Notes under the pieces: model-generated
The model's database searches: none
What the model was told of the DNA's origin: nothing
What the model saw: only the letters and a program-made list of their open reading frames with translations
Source: Pseudonocardia sp. HH130630-07
GTDB lineage: Bacteria; Actinomycetota; Actinomycetes; Mycobacteriales; Pseudonocardiaceae
DNA length: 64,000 bases
NCBI RefSeq assembly: GCF_001698125.1
Contig: NZ_CP013854.1
Coordinates: 186,001 to 250,000, forward strand
Direction of reading: 5' to 3'
Part shown: in pieces, positions 63,816 to 64,000 of the stretch
Layout: each line of letters opens with the position of its first letter
Numbering within the stretch: position 1 is the stretch's first letter
Position numbers and translations under genes: made by a program

Positions 63816-64000
63816 CGCCGAGTACCGGCGCCGCCGGGGCGCAGGGGCGGCCGCCGCCGGTGCACCGGTGTCGTTCTGCTCGGTCGTACTCAGGTCCCCA
63901 CCTGCCCAGTCGCGACTACTGCCGACGGCGACGCGGGCGCCTGCCGACCGTTCTCGAGCGACACGGCGTATGTCCCGAACGTCCCGCTCTCGGCCGATGG

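Overview
The window is a 64 kb piece of a very GC-rich actinobacterial chromosome. The genes suggest the Pseudonocardiales, possibly Pseudonocardia; this is inference from gene content and no 16S gene is present. Supporting signs are many GTG starts, several genes whose start codon sits about 6 nt after a -10-like hexamer (leaderless transcripts), actinobacterial families such as DUF397, DUF5753, S-adenosyl methyltransferase DUF574 and an RRHVDL-type leader peptide, and a gene block known from Mycobacterium tuberculosis. I see no rRNA, CRISPR array, transposase, integrase or phage gene. One tRNA gene, tRNA-Val(CAC), lies at 63.2 kb.

0-18.5 kb resembles the Rv2176-Rv2188c neighbourhood of mycobacteria: the PASTA tail of a Ser/Thr kinase (PknL-like), class II DAHP synthase, a Rv2179c-type 3'-5' exoribonuclease, a PlsC acyltransferase, a ROK glucokinase, a Cys-rich small protein, an ArsA-like ATPase, SRPBCC proteins, a metallophosphoesterase, a FadD15-type acyl-CoA synthetase and a PimB-like mannosyltransferase. 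Sugar genes are interspersed: ribokinase with a divergent LacI regulator near 1-2.6 kb, and a translationally coupled LplB-LplC-lipoprotein-GH130 operon at 6-10.7 kb, preceded by paired 16-bp direct repeats.

18.5-28.5 kb is accessory metabolism. A MarR regulator faces an aldo/keto reductase and a Gfo/Idh/MocA-like protein across two matching operators. A MerR regulator has a 19-bp-spacer promoter. A GntP permease, a CaiB-type CoA-transferase and an HMG-CoA lyase form an operon that could take up, activate and cleave a branched dicarboxylate. A lipoprotein, a LysE exporter and an RluA-type pseudouridine synthase follow.

28.5-49 kb holds an orphan, apparently catalytically dead conservon-type (CvnA-like) kinase protein, a YciO/Sua5 protein, a frameshifted AraC gene beside a VOC gene, a frameshifted phytanoyl-CoA dioxygenase, an iron-siderophore binding lipoprotein behind an IdeR-like box, an XRE-DUF5753/DUF397 pair, a DUF574 methyltransferase, an FAD monooxygenase, an Lrp regulator, two tandem DUF3500 genes, a two-component system, a GOLPH3-like protein, an APH-like kinase and a short UvrA-like ABC protein containing an in-frame 36-bp tandem repeat.

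49-64 kb is a mosaic of single small genes (YdcF, RidA/HxlR, GyrI-like, GNAT, small kinases, methionine aminopeptidase, a frameshifted SDR facing AraC, HIT, OmdA-like, HD, NUDIX). At 59.0-62.5 kb lies decayed DNA, followed by an amino-acid ABC operon with a cysteine-type leader peptide. That operon is bracketed by two direct repeats derived from the 3' end of a nucleotidyltransferase gene. Five genes or relics in the window each need one extra base to restore the reading frame, three of them at a G/C run of four or five bases, which points either to homopolymer sequencing error or to ongoing decay.
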